Source of the DNA: SLNP01 sp964568875
Lineage (GTDB): Bacteria > Bacteroidota > Bacteroidia > Bacteroidales > VadinHA17
Assembly (NCBI GenBank): GCA_964568875.1
Contig: CAZMSH010000006.1
Span: 62,001-126,000 of the forward strand
Direction: 5' to 3'
Length of the DNA stretch: 64,000 nt
Position numbers and translations under genes: made by a program. Below are positions 9,285 to 19,318 of this stretch, piece after piece (position 1 is the stretch's first letter; each line of letters starts with the position of its first letter). The notes beneath the pieces are model-generated. The model ran no database searches. It saw only the letters and a list, made by a program, of their open reading frames with translations, and was not told where the DNA came from.

Positions 9285-11456
9285 GTGCGTTACACTATTA
9301 TTATTTCACTAATTATCTGTCTGACATCATGTTCCGGACAGCAAAAAGAATATGAATACCCTTTCAGGAACCCAAACCTTGCCACAGAAGAGCGGGTGGC
9401 GGACCTAATTTCACGTCTTACTCTTGAGGAGAAGGCCTCGCTGATGCTTTATAATGCCGCGCCAATTGAGAGGCTGGGCATCCCGGCATACAACTGGTGG
9501 AATGAAGCCCTGCACGGCGTGGCGCGTGCCGGGCGGGCCACAGTGTTTCCGCAGGCGATAGGCATGGCAGCCTCCTTCGATGAGGAGATGGTACTGAAAG
9601 TTGCATCGATCGTTTCCGATGAAGGCAGGGCAAAATACAACGAAGCCGTTAAGACCGGTAACCGGGGACAATACCTGGGACTGACCTACTGGACACCTAA
9701 CATAAACATTTTCAGGGATCCGCGCTGGGGACGGGGACAGGAGACATGGGGCGAAGACCCTTTCCTCACAGGCACTATGGGAGTGGCCTTCGCACATGGA
9801 TTGCAGGGTGATGACCAGCGATACCTTAAAACGGCAGCCGCAGCGAAGCATTTCGCCGTTCACAGCGGACCGGAAGCAACACGTCATGAATTCAATGCAG
9901 TTGTATCGGACTTCGATCTTTACAATACCTATCTGCCTGCTTTCAAAACTCTTGTTGACAGCGGTGTGGCAGGTGTAATGTGTGCATATAACCGCGTTGA
10001 CGGAGAAGCATGCTGTGCCAGTCCATCACTGCTGACAGAGATACTTCGCAACCGGTGGGGATTCAATGGCTACATAGTAACCGACTGCTGGGCATTGCAG
10101 GATATGATTACCCACCACAAAATGGTCAGCACAGGAGCAGAGGCGGCTGCAATGGCAGTGAAAAACAGTGTGAACATAAACTGCGGAGTGGTCTATCGCA
10201 GAATCCCCGAAGCCTTTGTAAACGGTCTTATCAGCGAGGAAGAACTCAACGAAGCGCTGGCCGGCGGGCTGAGAATTCTCTTCAGGCTGGGGTGGTTTGA
10301 TGATGAGGACAGCACACCATGGAAAGACCTGGGAGAAGAGGATATTGCCACCCCTGCAGCAAAGGCCATGGCCCGCGAAGCTGCAGTGAAGTCGATGGTT
10401 CTCCTGAAAAACAACGGTGTTCTGCCCCTGAAAAAAGATCTGCGAAACATATATGTAACCGGACCAAACGCTGCTGCCATGGAACCCCTCTGGTCAAACT
10501 ACCATGGCTTTTCGGGAGAGCTGGTGACAGTGCTTGAAGGCATTACTGCAAAGGTGAGTCCGCATACCTCCATCAGCTACAACCAGGGTTGCGGCATTGT
10601 CGGTGATACCAACTTCAGGGGAACATGGTTGATAGACGGCAGAGATGCAATTATAGCAGTAGTTGGACTGAACTCTCTTCTGGAAGGAGAAGCCGGCGAC
10701 GCCTGGATGAGCGAGTATGGCGGAGACAGAAATGATATTGGTCTGCCCGGAAACCAGGTGGAGTATATCAAAAGACTTGCAAAGGGAGGGAAGCCACTGA
10801 TAGTAGTGGTTATGGCCGGCAGTGCTGTCTCTCTGAATGAAATTGAACAATATGCAGATGCCATTATATATGCCTGGTATCCCGGCGAACAGGGAGGAAA
10901 TGCTGTCGCCGATGTAATATTCGGAGATGCGAATCCTGCCGGCAGGCTTCCGGTAACCATTTATAAATCTGTCACCGACCTGCCCCCTTTTGACGACTAT
11001 TCCATGGAGGGCCGTACCTACCGGTATTTCACGGGGGAACCGGAATATCCATTCGGATACGGACTAAGTTATACCTCTTTCAGGTACACATCAATCAGGG
11101 CTGTCACCCCGGAAATCGGCCCTGCAGGTACCGTGGTTCTTGATGTAACACTTGAGAACACCGGAATGACCGGCGGAGAGGAGGTGGTTCAGATCTATTT
11201 CAGACACCGGCGTGAGCCGGGTAACAAAGCCCTCAGGTCGCTGGTAGCTTTCAAAAGGGCTTTTATTCCTGCAGGCGAAAGCCGGACAATTGAATTCAGA
11301 ATACCGGCCTCAAGGCTGCAGTATTACAACGAAATCACAGGCCGGTACGACATCCTGCCCGGTGAGTATCTCTTCTATGCCGGCAGTAACTCCGCCGACG
11401 AAGCGGTAAATACCGACATAGCCATTCTGTCGGTCTGCGAAGTTGGTGACCTGTAG
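9285..11456 (+). CDS. Glycoside hydrolase family 3 (beta-glucosidase/beta-xylosidase type)
   Basis: GH3 exo-beta-glycosidase, 723 residues, with a lipoprotein signal peptide (lipobox LTSC, Cys16). The N-terminal (beta/alpha)8 domain carries YNWWNEALHGVARAG near residue 69, a signature of the xylosidase/arabinosidase-like GH3 branch. The nucleophile is Asp267 in GYIVTDCWA. The alpha/beta sandwich follows (LLKNNGVLPL), with EGEAGD as the probable acid/base region, and then a C-terminal fibronectin III-like domain. There is no PA14 insertion. The promoter side is the 164-base gap after the divergent C10 protease. The substrate is most likely beta-xylose or beta-glucose ends; sequence alone does not decide. 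Confidence 0.92.
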   Translation: MRYTIIISLIICLTSCSGQQKEYEYPFRNPNLATEERVADLISRLTLEEKASLMLYNAAPIERLGIPAYNWWNEALHGVARAGRATVFPQAIGMAASFDEEMVLKVASIVSDEGRAKYNEAVKTGNRGQYLGLTYWTPNINIFRDPRWGRGQETWGEDPFLTGTMGVAFAHGLQGDDQRYLKTAAAAKHFAVHSGPEATRHEFNAVVSDFDLYNTYLPAFKTLVDSGVAGVMCAYNRVDGEACCASPSLLTEILRNRWGFNGYIVTDCWALQDMITHHKMVSTGAEAAAMAVKNSVNINCGVVYRRIPEAFVNGLISEEELNEALAGGLRILFRLGWFDDEDSTPWKDLGEEDIATPAAKAMAREAAVKSMVLLKNNGVLPLKKDLRNIYVTGPNAAAMEPLWSNYHGFSGELVTVLEGITAKVSPHTSISYNQGCGIVGDTNFRGTWLIDGRDAIIAVVGLNSLLEGEAGDAWMSEYGGDRNDIGLPGNQVEYIKRLAKGGKPLIVVVMAGSAVSLNEIEQYADAIIYAWYPGEQGGNAVADVIFGDANPAGRLPVTIYKSVTDLPPFDDYSMEGRTYRYFTGEPEYPFGYGLSYTSFRYTSIRAVTPEIGPAGTVVLDVTLENTGMTGGEEVVQIYFRHRREPGNKALRSLVAFKRAFIPAGESRTIEFRIPASRLQYYNEITGRYDILPGEYLFYAGSNSADEAVNTDIAILSVCEVGDL

Positions 11457-11571
11457 ACCTTAATGTAATTGGCACGTAACACTTATCATATCCTCCGGCT
11501 CACTCAAGCCAGGGTGCGATCGGTTATATTAACACCTTCACTTATATCCTGACGGGCTGTCCCCCGACTGA

Positions 11572-13578
11572 CTACCTTTTATACTTATTAAACCAATAAT
11601 AGAGGTACTGTTGTGTTCTGAAGTAGTTTGACGGCTTTGTACTTGTTCCGTGAAACTCACTTTTAAACCTGATCATCATTGTCGGCACCTTCAGCACCTT
11701 CAGCGCCTGGTAGTACTCTTCGGTCTGCGAGATAGGTGTGCGCAGGTCGTTTTCACCGCACATCAGCATGGTTGGTGTCTTCACGTTGCCAACATACATC
11801 AGCGGCGACCTTTCAAGGTGTTCTGAAGGATCATCCCATGGGTATTCCTTAAAGTTTTTATACCAGCTTACTCCGTCGGTGGTTCCGACAAATGATATCC
11901 AGTTGATAACCGGGAAATTCACCGATGCTGCTGCAAAACGATCGGTATGGCCTACTATCCAGGAGGTGAGCACTCCTCCTCCGCTGCCGCCGTAAACGAA
12001 CATATTTCTCTCATCTATGAATCCTTTTTTGATCACCTCATCGACACCATTCATCAGGTCGTCATAATCCTTGCCGGGGTATGCATTCTTGATGGCATTT
12101 CCGAAGGCGCTGCCGTAACCAGATGATCCCCTGGGATTCGTAAAGAGTACTACGTAACCTTCAGCGGCATGGTGCTGCCATGTGAAGTTAAAGCCCACGT
12201 TATACATTCCATGAGGACCTCCGTGAATAACCAGGATAAGGGGATATTTTTTTGCCGGGTCGAAATCAGGCGGCTTTACTATCCAGCCATGAACATCAAA
12301 ATCATCTGTTGACTTATACCACATCTCTTCCACCTCTCCCAGCTTCACCTGATCGAGAAGGGTCTTATTCACTGCTGTCAGTCTTGTTAATGAGGGTTTG
12401 GCAATGTTGAATGAGACTATTTCATTGGGAGTATAATAATCGGTAAGAGTTGCCACGGCCATTCCGTTACGGTTAACATCATTTACAGACAACATATGAT
12501 TGCCGGAGGTAACCTGGCGGCATTTGCCACTTACAGGAGCAAACCAGAAGTTCCTGGTGCCGTTATAATCTGCTGTAAAATAGACACCTGAATTATCGCG
12601 GGCCCAGATAAGGTTAGACGGTGTTCTGTCGAGTCCTGTTGCTATTTCTTTCGGTTTGGAACCATCTATATCCATTATATACAGCCTGCTTTCAATGTAG
12701 GTGTCGTCTGTCCAGTCATGCCCAACGTATGCCACTTTTTTTCCGTCGGGAGAAACAACCGGTGAGCGGTCGATTCCTTTTCTGTTTGTGAGCTGCCTGA
12801 TATTTGATGTCTCAACGTTAACGGCATAGATTTCTGATTCCCGGTATGCATATTCGGCATCCTCTATTCTGAGAGAAGAGAATAGTATCTCCTTTCCGTC
12901 GGGTGTCCATTCGATACCTGAGTGGTTCCAGTTGCCGTGGGTAAGCTGTCTTATTGCCCCGCCCTCTGCCGAGACTATGAAAATATGAGTATATCCATCC
13001 TCAACAAATCCGACGCGGTCTCGCCTGTAGACAAGACTGTTAATTATCGTAGGGGCCTCTGTCCATTTAGCACCCTCGGGGCGGGCGGGCATTTTTATCG
13101 GTATTGGCTCCTGGTAGGGAACCAGCATTGAGAACGCGATATGCTTTCCATCGGGTGACCATGTAATATTTGAAGGCGACTTTTCAACTCTGGTTATCTG
13201 GGTAGTTCCTTCCAGCGCGATATACTTTATGAATATCTGGCTACCCCTTGGTTCCCCCGAAGCAACATATGCAACGCGCGAGCCGTCGGGCGACCAGACA
13301 GGAGAACCGCCGCGTGTAAGGAAGCGGTTACGGCTGCCGTCGGCATTCATGATATAGAGGTCAGTCGGGCGGGAATCATTTACCATGTCTACCCAGCCGC
13401 GGGTGTAGATTATCTCACTTCCGTCGGGAGATATTTTCGGAGAGGATACGCTCACCAGGTCTATGAGGTGTTCGAGTTTCAGTTTACCGGCCTGCTGGCC
13501 GTTCACAGGCAGGCAGAATGATGTTATCAGAATCATTACAGGCACTACCGGAAGTAATTTCTTTACAATTGTTCTCAT
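11572..13578 (-). CDS. S9 family peptidase (acylaminoacyl/dipeptidyl peptidase type)
   Basis: Serine peptidase of the prolyl oligopeptidase clan. A seven-bladed propeller of WD40-like/TolB-like repeats (many copies of a W-SPDG-K motif) is followed by an alpha/beta-hydrolase domain. The catalytic triad is Ser532 (YGGSGGG), Asp611 (GENDLRTP) and His643 (SEFHGTS), counted from the chosen start. The nucleophile elbow GGSGGG replaces the more usual GGSYGG, a minor oddity. I chose the ATG at 13578 because it gives a clean signal peptide (MRTIVKKLL to VNGQQ). The longer frame from 13611 adds 11 residues and would begin inside a promoter-like TATCTTGC. Predicted periplasmic, releasing peptides or acylated amino acids. 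Confidence 0.92.
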   Translation of the reverse strand: MRTIVKKLLPVVPVMILITSFCLPVNGQQAGKLKLEHLIDLVSVSSPKISPDGSEIIYTRGWVDMVNDSRPTDLYIMNADGSRNRFLTRGGSPVWSPDGSRVAYVASGEPRGSQIFIKYIALEGTTQITRVEKSPSNITWSPDGKHIAFSMLVPYQEPIPIKMPARPEGAKWTEAPTIINSLVYRRDRVGFVEDGYTHIFIVSAEGGAIRQLTHGNWNHSGIEWTPDGKEILFSSLRIEDAEYAYRESEIYAVNVETSNIRQLTNRKGIDRSPVVSPDGKKVAYVGHDWTDDTYIESRLYIMDIDGSKPKEIATGLDRTPSNLIWARDNSGVYFTADYNGTRNFWFAPVSGKCRQVTSGNHMLSVNDVNRNGMAVATLTDYYTPNEIVSFNIAKPSLTRLTAVNKTLLDQVKLGEVEEMWYKSTDDFDVHGWIVKPPDFDPAKKYPLILVIHGGPHGMYNVGFNFTWQHHAAEGYVVLFTNPRGSSGYGSAFGNAIKNAYPGKDYDDLMNGVDEVIKKGFIDERNMFVYGGSGGGVLTSWIVGHTDRFAAASVNFPVINWISFVGTTDGVSWYKNFKEYPWDDPSEHLERSPLMYVGNVKTPTMLMCGENDLRTPISQTEEYYQALKVLKVPTMMIRFKSEFHGTSTKPSNYFRTQQYLYYWFNKYKR

Positions 13579-13709
13579 CTGTCTGAAATATTTGTTTTTA
13601 GGTATCGGCAAGATACAACTTCTGCGTTAAATTGAGATTTCGTAACTTTATTATCAGAAACCACTGATAGCAAAAAATTCCCTAACTTGTAGTGTGAAAA
13701 ACGTAATAC

Positions 13710-15275
13710 ATGAAGAAAAGGATTAATATACCGCCGGCATCTGTTCTGCTTACCGGCCTTGCCACACAGGCAGGACTGATTACAGGTTGTGATCAGGTCA
13801 GGCAGCCTGAAAAACCAAATATAATTTTCATCCTTGCCGATGATCTTGGTTACGGGGAGTTGGGGGTTTACGGACAGCAAAAGATTGAGACCAAAAATAT
13901 TGACAGACTTGCATCAGCGGGCATCCTTTTTACCGACTGCTATTCCGGATCGCCTGTTTCTGCTCCGTCGCGATGTGTTCTTCTTACCGGAATGCATACC
14001 GGCAGGGCCCCTATCCGTGGCAACGATGAATGGAATGAAAGAGGTGACGTGTGGAATTTTGCCAAAGCGGTTGAGGATCCTGACCTTGAGGGTCAACGCC
14101 CGATGCCGGAGGGAACCCTGACAATCGGATCACTGCTGCAGAATGCAGGCTACAAAACCGCCATTATCGGCAAATGGGGATTGGGAGCTCCTATGACTGA
14201 GGCGATTCCGACAAAGAAGGGATTTGACTTCTTCTATGGCTACAATTGTCAGCGTCAGGCGCATACCTTTTATCCGTTACATCTCTGGAAGAACGAAGAG
14301 AAAGTATGGCTGGGAAATGAGCTTGTGGTTCCCGGAACAAGACTGAGTCAGGGCGAGGACCCCCTTGATGAGAAGAGCTATGCCAGATATAACCAGAAGC
14401 AATATTCTGCAGAACTGATGCATGAGGAAGCGAAGAAGTTTATAAGCGAAAACAAGGATAATCCCTTTTTCCTATATTATGCCACCCCGATTCCGCATGT
14501 CCCTTTGCAGGCTCCGAAGGAATGGGTTGATTACTATGTCAGGAAATTTGGAGATGAAGAGCCATACGATGGTTCCAGGGGCTATTTTCCGGCCAGGTAT
14601 CCAAGGGCAACCTATGCAGCGATGATTTCATATCTCGACCAACAGGTTGGAGAACTGATTGATTTGCTGAAGGAAGAGGGCCTATATGAAAACACCATTA
14701 TCTTTTTCACTTCCGATAACGGACCAACATACGCCGGAGGAAGCGATTCGCCATGGTTCAACAGCGGTGGGATCTTTGACAGCGAATATGGTAAAGGCAA
14801 AGGTTTTCTGCAGGAAGGAGGCATTAGGGTTCCAATGATTGCGGCATGGCCCTCACGAATTAAACCCGGGATCAGAACGGGTCATATTACTGCCTTCCAG
14901 GATGTATTGCCAACGCTCTGTGAAATTGCAGGAGCAGCCATGCCGGAGGAAGTCGACGGTATAAGTTTCCTGCCAGTGTTGTCAGGCAAGGAGCAGCAAG
15001 ATAAACATGAGTATTTATACTGGGAGTTTCCTGAATCGGGCGGACAGATTGCCATAAGGATGGGCAACTGGAAGGGGATTGCACGTGATATCAAAGCCAG
15101 GAAGGAGGTAAGGTTTGAGTTGTACAACCTTGAGAATGACATAAAAGAAGAGAATGATCTTGCAAATGACTACCCCGAAATAATAAAGATGTTCCATGAA
15201 ATAACATTGACCGAGCACACCCAGCCGCAAATAATGAAATTCAGAATGGCCGAACTGGGAGATTCCATCCGTTGA
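13710..15275 (+). CDS. Sulfatase, family S1, serine type
   Basis: Arylsulfatase-fold enzyme of 521 residues that hydrolyses sulfate esters, probably on a sulfated polysaccharide. The N-terminal signal peptide has a lipobox-like TGC. Metal-binding FILADDLGYGELG lies near residue 40. The formylglycine motif is S-A-P-S-R with Ser84, so it is a serine-type sulfatase that needs an anaerobic sulfatase-maturating radical SAM enzyme; none is in this window. GKWGLG and the SDNG motif (Asp/Asn metal ligands) follow. It is tandem with a second sulfatase 31 bases downstream and divergent from the S9 peptidase, with TAACTTTA at 13643 as a possible -7 element. Substrate position specificity is unknown. Confidence 0.93.
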   Translation: MKKRINIPPASVLLTGLATQAGLITGCDQVRQPEKPNIIFILADDLGYGELGVYGQQKIETKNIDRLASAGILFTDCYSGSPVSAPSRCVLLTGMHTGRAPIRGNDEWNERGDVWNFAKAVEDPDLEGQRPMPEGTLTIGSLLQNAGYKTAIIGKWGLGAPMTEAIPTKKGFDFFYGYNCQRQAHTFYPLHLWKNEEKVWLGNELVVPGTRLSQGEDPLDEKSYARYNQKQYSAELMHEEAKKFISENKDNPFFLYYATPIPHVPLQAPKEWVDYYVRKFGDEEPYDGSRGYFPARYPRATYAAMISYLDQQVGELIDLLKEEGLYENTIIFFTSDNGPTYAGGSDSPWFNSGGIFDSEYGKGKGFLQEGGIRVPMIAAWPSRIKPGIRTGHITAFQDVLPTLCEIAGAAMPEEVDGISFLPVLSGKEQQDKHEYLYWEFPESGGQIAIRMGNWKGIARDIKARKEVRFELYNLENDIKEENDLANDYPEIIKMFHEITLTEHTQPQIMKFRMAELGDSIR

Positions 15276-15306
15276 AGTCAATTACTAAACTTTATCAGAA
15301 CCCATC

Positions 15307-16920
15307 ATGAAGAGACGACTTATGAAAAGCCTGACACTGTTAACAGCAGGAGCAGGCATTGCAGGGTGTGGCAGTACGACAAGTGAGACCACCCGGCCTA
15401 ATATTTTATTCATTATGAGCGATGACCATGCATATCAGGCAATAAGTGCCTATGGTCACGGACTGAACCAGACGCCTAATATTGACCGCCTGGCAGAGCA
15501 GGGAGCAATATTCACACGTGCATGTGTCGGCAACTCGATATCGGCACCCAGCAGGGCAACATTGCTCACCGGCAAGCACAGCCACATGAACGGGAAGATT
15601 GATAACAGGAAGCCCTTTGACTGGAACCAGCCCAGTTTTCCTAAGCTGATGCAGGCCAGCGGATATCAGACAGCTTTGATAGGCAAGATACACCTCGACG
15701 GCATACCGCAGGGTTTTGACTTTTCGATGGTGCTGCCGGGACAGGGTCAGTATTACAATCCAGATTTCCTGGTTGAGGGAGAGAGGGTAAGGATAGAAGG
15801 GTATTGTACCGACATTATTACTGACCTTACCCTTGACTGGCTGAAGAACCGTCGTGATCCTGGGAAGCCCTTCATGCTTATGTACCACCAGAAGGCGCCT
15901 CACCGCAACTGGCAACCGGCGCCTGAGTACCTGACCCTTTATGATGACACAACCATTGATCCTCCTGTTAACTTCTTTGATGACTATGAAGGCCGGGGTA
16001 CAGCAGCAAGGGAGCAGGAGATGGAGATAGACGGGCATGCTCGGTGGGGTCATGATTTCAAGTTCCTTGTCAGCCCTGACGGCGATACGACTGAAATTGC
16101 GGCCCAGCTTCGTCGTTTCAATGATGAGCAGCGTGATCTGTGGCTTGCGGCTTACACCCCTAAGAACGATGCTATGAAGGCTGCCAACCTTACCGGGCAG
16201 GACATGGCCATATGGAAGTTCAACAGATATATAAAAGACTACCTCCGAACGATTAAGTCAGTTGACGACGGCGTGGGTGAGGTGCTTGACTGGCTTGAAG
16301 AGAACGGACTGGCTGAAAATACAATCGTCATTTACACTTCAGACCAGGGTTTTTACCTTGGTGAACACGGGTGGTTTGACAAGCGGTTCATGTATGAGGA
16401 GTCGTTCCGCACTCCCTTGCTTGTACGTTATCCTAAGGAGATAAAGGCAGGTAAGAAAATAGAAAAGCTGGTACAGAACATCGACTTTGCTCCCACCTTA
16501 CTTGACTATGCAGGAATTGAAATTCCGGATGAAATGCAGGGAGAGTCATTCAGGCAGCTGGTAAGCGGTAAAAGCAGAAAGTGGCGCGATGCAGTTTTCT
16601 ACAGCTATTATGAATTTCCGGCCGAACATATGGTGAAACGCCATTACGGCATTGCTACCGAGCGGTACAAGCTGATGCATTTCTATTACGACGTCGACGA
16701 GTGGGAGATGTATGACCTGCAGAGCGATCCCATGGAAATGAAGAACATCTATGACGAAAAGGCCTATGCAAAGGTGCGTCAGGATCTTCACAAAAGGCTT
16801 GAAGAAATAAGGGAGTACTATGGCGACAGTGACGCACTGAATGATAAGTACCTTAATGAATTTCTTGAAGGCCGCGGTATTGAGAGGGTGCCGGTGAGGG
16901 TTGGAAAGATTGACGATTGA
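15307..16920 (+). CDS. Sulfatase, family S1, serine type (second)
   Basis: Second sulfatase, 537 residues, with lipobox GIAGC (Cys21), so probably an outer-membrane lipoprotein. FIMSDDHAYQAISAYG provides the metal-binding aspartates. The formylglycine motif is ISAPSR with Ser79, again the serine type. GKIHLDG, HQKAPH and YTSDQG complete the active-site signatures. It resembles the iduronate/choline-sulfatase-like branch more than its neighbour does, so the pair probably removes sulfate from two positions of one glycan (inference). The last codons run into a GATTGAC-type short tandem at 16908-16926 that belongs to the intergenic word repeats described in the findings, so the extreme C-terminus may have been changed by repeat growth. 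Confidence 0.93.
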   Translation: MKRRLMKSLTLLTAGAGIAGCGSTTSETTRPNILFIMSDDHAYQAISAYGHGLNQTPNIDRLAEQGAIFTRACVGNSISAPSRATLLTGKHSHMNGKIDNRKPFDWNQPSFPKLMQASGYQTALIGKIHLDGIPQGFDFSMVLPGQGQYYNPDFLVEGERVRIEGYCTDIITDLTLDWLKNRRDPGKPFMLMYHQKAPHRNWQPAPEYLTLYDDTTIDPPVNFFDDYEGRGTAAREQEMEIDGHARWGHDFKFLVSPDGDTTEIAAQLRRFNDEQRDLWLAAYTPKNDAMKAANLTGQDMAIWKFNRYIKDYLRTIKSVDDGVGEVLDWLEENGLAENTIVIYTSDQGFYLGEHGWFDKRFMYEESFRTPLLVRYPKEIKAGKKIEKLVQNIDFAPTLLDYAGIEIPDEMQGESFRQLVSGKSRKWRDAVFYSYYEFPAEHMVKRHYGIATERYKLMHFYYDVDEWEMYDLQSDPMEMKNIYDEKAYAKVRQDLHKRLEEIREYYGDSDALNDKYLNEFLEGRGIERVPVRVGKIDD

Positions 16921-16980
16921 CGATTTGGGTGTGCGGTGTGCGGAGAAGATATTAGTCCTGTACCCTGTACCCTGCTCTGA
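16914..16980. repeat. Short intergenic tandem words (GATTGAC, CCTGTAC)
   Basis: The 3' end of the second sulfatase and the following gap contain GATTGAC twice, GTGCGGTGTGCGGAG, and a tandem CCTGTACCCTGTACCCTG. Similar word-like tandems recur at 19286-19318, 40222-40481 and 43707-43742. No hairpin terminator is obvious here. Function unknown; see findings. Confidence 0.45.
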
Positions 16981-17030
16981 GTCTATATTATAACGCCGCA
17001 TCAAAAGACATAGTTACGGCAGAAATAATG

Positions 17031-17061
17031 TTTTCAGGTTTTACATTTTGAAATATCTTTG
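17031..17061 (+). promoter_or_regulatory. Bacteroidota-type promoter for the CBM9/DUF5916 gene
   Basis: TATCTTTG at 17054-17061 is an exact match to the -7 consensus TAnnTTTG, with a weaker TTTT at 17031-17034 as the -33 element (19-base spacer). It lies 18 bases before the ATG at 17080 and suggests that this gene has its own promoter rather than being read only from the sulfatases. Confidence 0.6.
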
Positions 17062-17079
17062 GGGGTTATTTAAAAAACC

Positions 17080-19227
17080 ATGAAAAGATATTTCTCTGCC
17101 TTACTGATTGTTTTTGTTATTGCCGTTGGCCTGGCAAATGCACAAAACAAAGAGACCATTTCAGCAGTAAAGGTATCCGCTCCACCAACCATCGATGGCA
17201 TACTTGACGAGGATATCTGGAGGTCGCAACCCGGCATAAGCGGGTTCAGGACATTTATACCTGACTACGGAAAGGAATTGCCTTTTGCAACAACGGTATG
17301 GGTTGCATACGATGAAGAGAATCTTTATTATGCTTTCCGGTGTGACGATCCCGAGCCGTCAAAGATAAAGGCATCGGTAGATTCAAGGGATAAGATAAGG
17401 CAGGATGACTGGGTATGTGTTAACCTCGATTCATTCAACGACCAGCAGACCCTTTACTGCATATATGTCAACGCCAACGGAATACAGATGGACACAAGGT
17501 ATGCTGCCGGCAAAGAGGACCTTGGAATGGATCTGGTCTTTTACAGTGCCGCAACCATTGACGATGAAGGTTATTCTGTTGAAATACGGTTACCCCTGAA
17601 AAGCATCAGGTTCTCTAATAAGGAGCCTGTGATGATGGCTGCAACATTTGAGAGGCATATCAGCCGGCTTTCAACACAGGGAACATTCCCACCCCTTGAC
17701 CCCGACCAGGGTATGGCCTTCCTGATGCAGATGCAACCAATTAAATATGAGGGAGTAAAACATTACAAGCTATTCGAAGTACTCCCATCAGTAACCTATG
17801 CAAACCACAGCAGACAGGAGGAGGGCATACTTAAAAATGTGGAAAACAGACCTGATGCCGGTCTGACACTCAAATATGGAATTACCTCGCAACTTATACT
17901 CGACGCAACAATAAATCCTGATTTCAGCCAGGTTGAAGCTGATGCGGGACAAGCTGATGCCAATCTGAGGTACCAGCTTTTCTTTCCTGAAAAGAGGCCC
18001 TTCTTCCAGGAGGGCAATGAAAACTTTCAGATAGGAGCAATTGGATCCTCACCCCTTGATCCTGTAATATCATTGGTTCACACCAGAAACATTGCAAATC
18101 CTCTTACCGGGATTAAGATTTCAGGAAAGGCCGGACCCAGGAACACCATCGCAATGATGTATGCTGCCGACAGGGTTCCCGAAGAGTTGTCGGAAACAGA
18201 TGGCAACTATTCCCACTATCCGGTACTCAGGTTCAAGCGCAGCCTGAGTGATGACGGATATATCGGCGTAATTGCCACTGCCATGGAAAACAGATCGGGT
18301 TCCAATTTTGTATATGGTGCTGACGGCAACATAAGAGTAAACAAGTCAACCCTTCTTGAATTCCATACCCTTATGTCTGAGACAAACAAAACCGGAGGAC
18401 ACTCACTCGGTCTCAACCTTCATTCTGAACAGCGCAACTATGACTGGGCAGTTACAACAAAGAATATTTCGGAAGGATTCAGCACAGCTACCGGTTTTAT
18501 TGAACGTACCGGCGTGACTATACTGACCGGGTCGGTCACCCCGAAGTTGTATCCTGATTCGAAGATATTCAGGAAGATAGATATAGCTCTCTTCTCGGGT
18601 CACCTCAGAGACAACATATATGACAAGTGGGAAACCTTTAATTCACTTACGTTGGTGAATATGCTTGGAGGAACCATAAGAACAAACATCAGATACAACT
18701 ACTCAACAGAGATTTTCAACAATGAGAAATTCAGCACTTCCAGCATACTGTTTTCACTAACAGGACGAATGGGAACAAAACTTAACGGAATGGTCTCATA
18801 CCGGTTCAGGGAGGGTGTCTACTATCCTGAGTCATTACAGGGTTATGGTTCGGTATTTGCCGGAGAGTTGAGATATCTGCCCACTGAGAAAATCCATACT
18901 CAGATAAACGTCGTTTACCAGGATCTGTTCAGCCGTCTTGACGAATCCCCTCTTTTTGACTACCTGATAATCAGGGGAAGGATTACATACCAGATAAACA
19001 AATATCTCTTTATAAGAAGTATCACCGAGTACAATGACTACCGCAGGTCGCTGACCACTGACCTGCTGGCATCGTTTACATATATACCCGGTACGGTTTT
19101 CCACATTGGCTATGGCTCGAGATATGAATACAAAGCCTGGGATGGAGCCGGATACTCAGACTCTGAAAGACTGACGGAATTCAACAGGGGATTCTTTGCA
19201 AAGTTCTCCTACCTCTTCAGACTGTAA
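17080..19227 (+). CDS. CBM9-like/DUF5916 outer-membrane protein
   Basis: Protein of 715 residues with a standard signal peptide (about 1-21). The N-terminal CBM9-like domain begins at about residue 28 (APPTIDGILDEDIWR) and includes YYAFRCDDPEP and VNANG, typical of carbohydrate-binding module 9 relatives. The rest matches the DUF5916 layout: FFPEKRPFFQEG near residue 305, then a long alternating polar/aromatic stretch expected to form an outer-membrane beta-barrel that ends in a phenylalanine-rich strand. The role is unknown; such proteins often sit beside peptidases and glycan-degrading genes in Bacteroidota. It has its own promoter and ends against a terminator shared with the convergent sod gene. 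Confidence 0.85.
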   Translation: MKRYFSALLIVFVIAVGLANAQNKETISAVKVSAPPTIDGILDEDIWRSQPGISGFRTFIPDYGKELPFATTVWVAYDEENLYYAFRCDDPEPSKIKASVDSRDKIRQDDWVCVNLDSFNDQQTLYCIYVNANGIQMDTRYAAGKEDLGMDLVFYSAATIDDEGYSVEIRLPLKSIRFSNKEPVMMAATFERHISRLSTQGTFPPLDPDQGMAFLMQMQPIKYEGVKHYKLFEVLPSVTYANHSRQEEGILKNVENRPDAGLTLKYGITSQLILDATINPDFSQVEADAGQADANLRYQLFFPEKRPFFQEGNENFQIGAIGSSPLDPVISLVHTRNIANPLTGIKISGKAGPRNTIAMMYAADRVPEELSETDGNYSHYPVLRFKRSLSDDGYIGVIATAMENRSGSNFVYGADGNIRVNKSTLLEFHTLMSETNKTGGHSLGLNLHSEQRNYDWAVTTKNISEGFSTATGFIERTGVTILTGSVTPKLYPDSKIFRKIDIALFSGHLRDNIYDKWETFNSLTLVNMLGGTIRTNIRYNYSTEIFNNEKFSTSSILFSLTGRMGTKLNGMVSYRFREGVYYPESLQGYGSVFAGELRYLPTEKIHTQINVVYQDLFSRLDESPLFDYLIIRGRITYQINKYLFIRSITEYNDYRRSLTTDLLASFTYIPGTVFHIGYGSRYEYKAWDGAGYSDSERLTEFNRGFFAKFSYLFRL

Positions 19228-19252
19228 AAAAAGATGTCAGCATAACAGAAAA

Positions 19253-19277
19253 AACCCGGAACATATTATCCCGGGTT
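19253..19277 (-). terminator. Factor-independent terminator for sod (possibly bidirectional)
   Basis: The stem AACCCGG (19253-19259) pairs with CCGGGTT (19271-19277) around an 11-base loop. Read on the minus strand, the stem is followed by a T-rich tail (TTTTTTCTG), the classic form. It serves the superoxide dismutase gene, and on the plus strand may also stop transcription from the CBM9/DUF5916 gene. Confidence 0.75.
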
Positions 19278-19318
19278 ATAATTTCTGCGCTCCCCGCTCT
19301 CCGCACTGCACCCAGCGG

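Noticed and set aside
15081..15086. CACGTG core resembling a parS centre
   Set aside because: It is inside sulfatase coding sequence and the flanks (GATTG / ATATC) do not form the TGTT...AACA palindrome.
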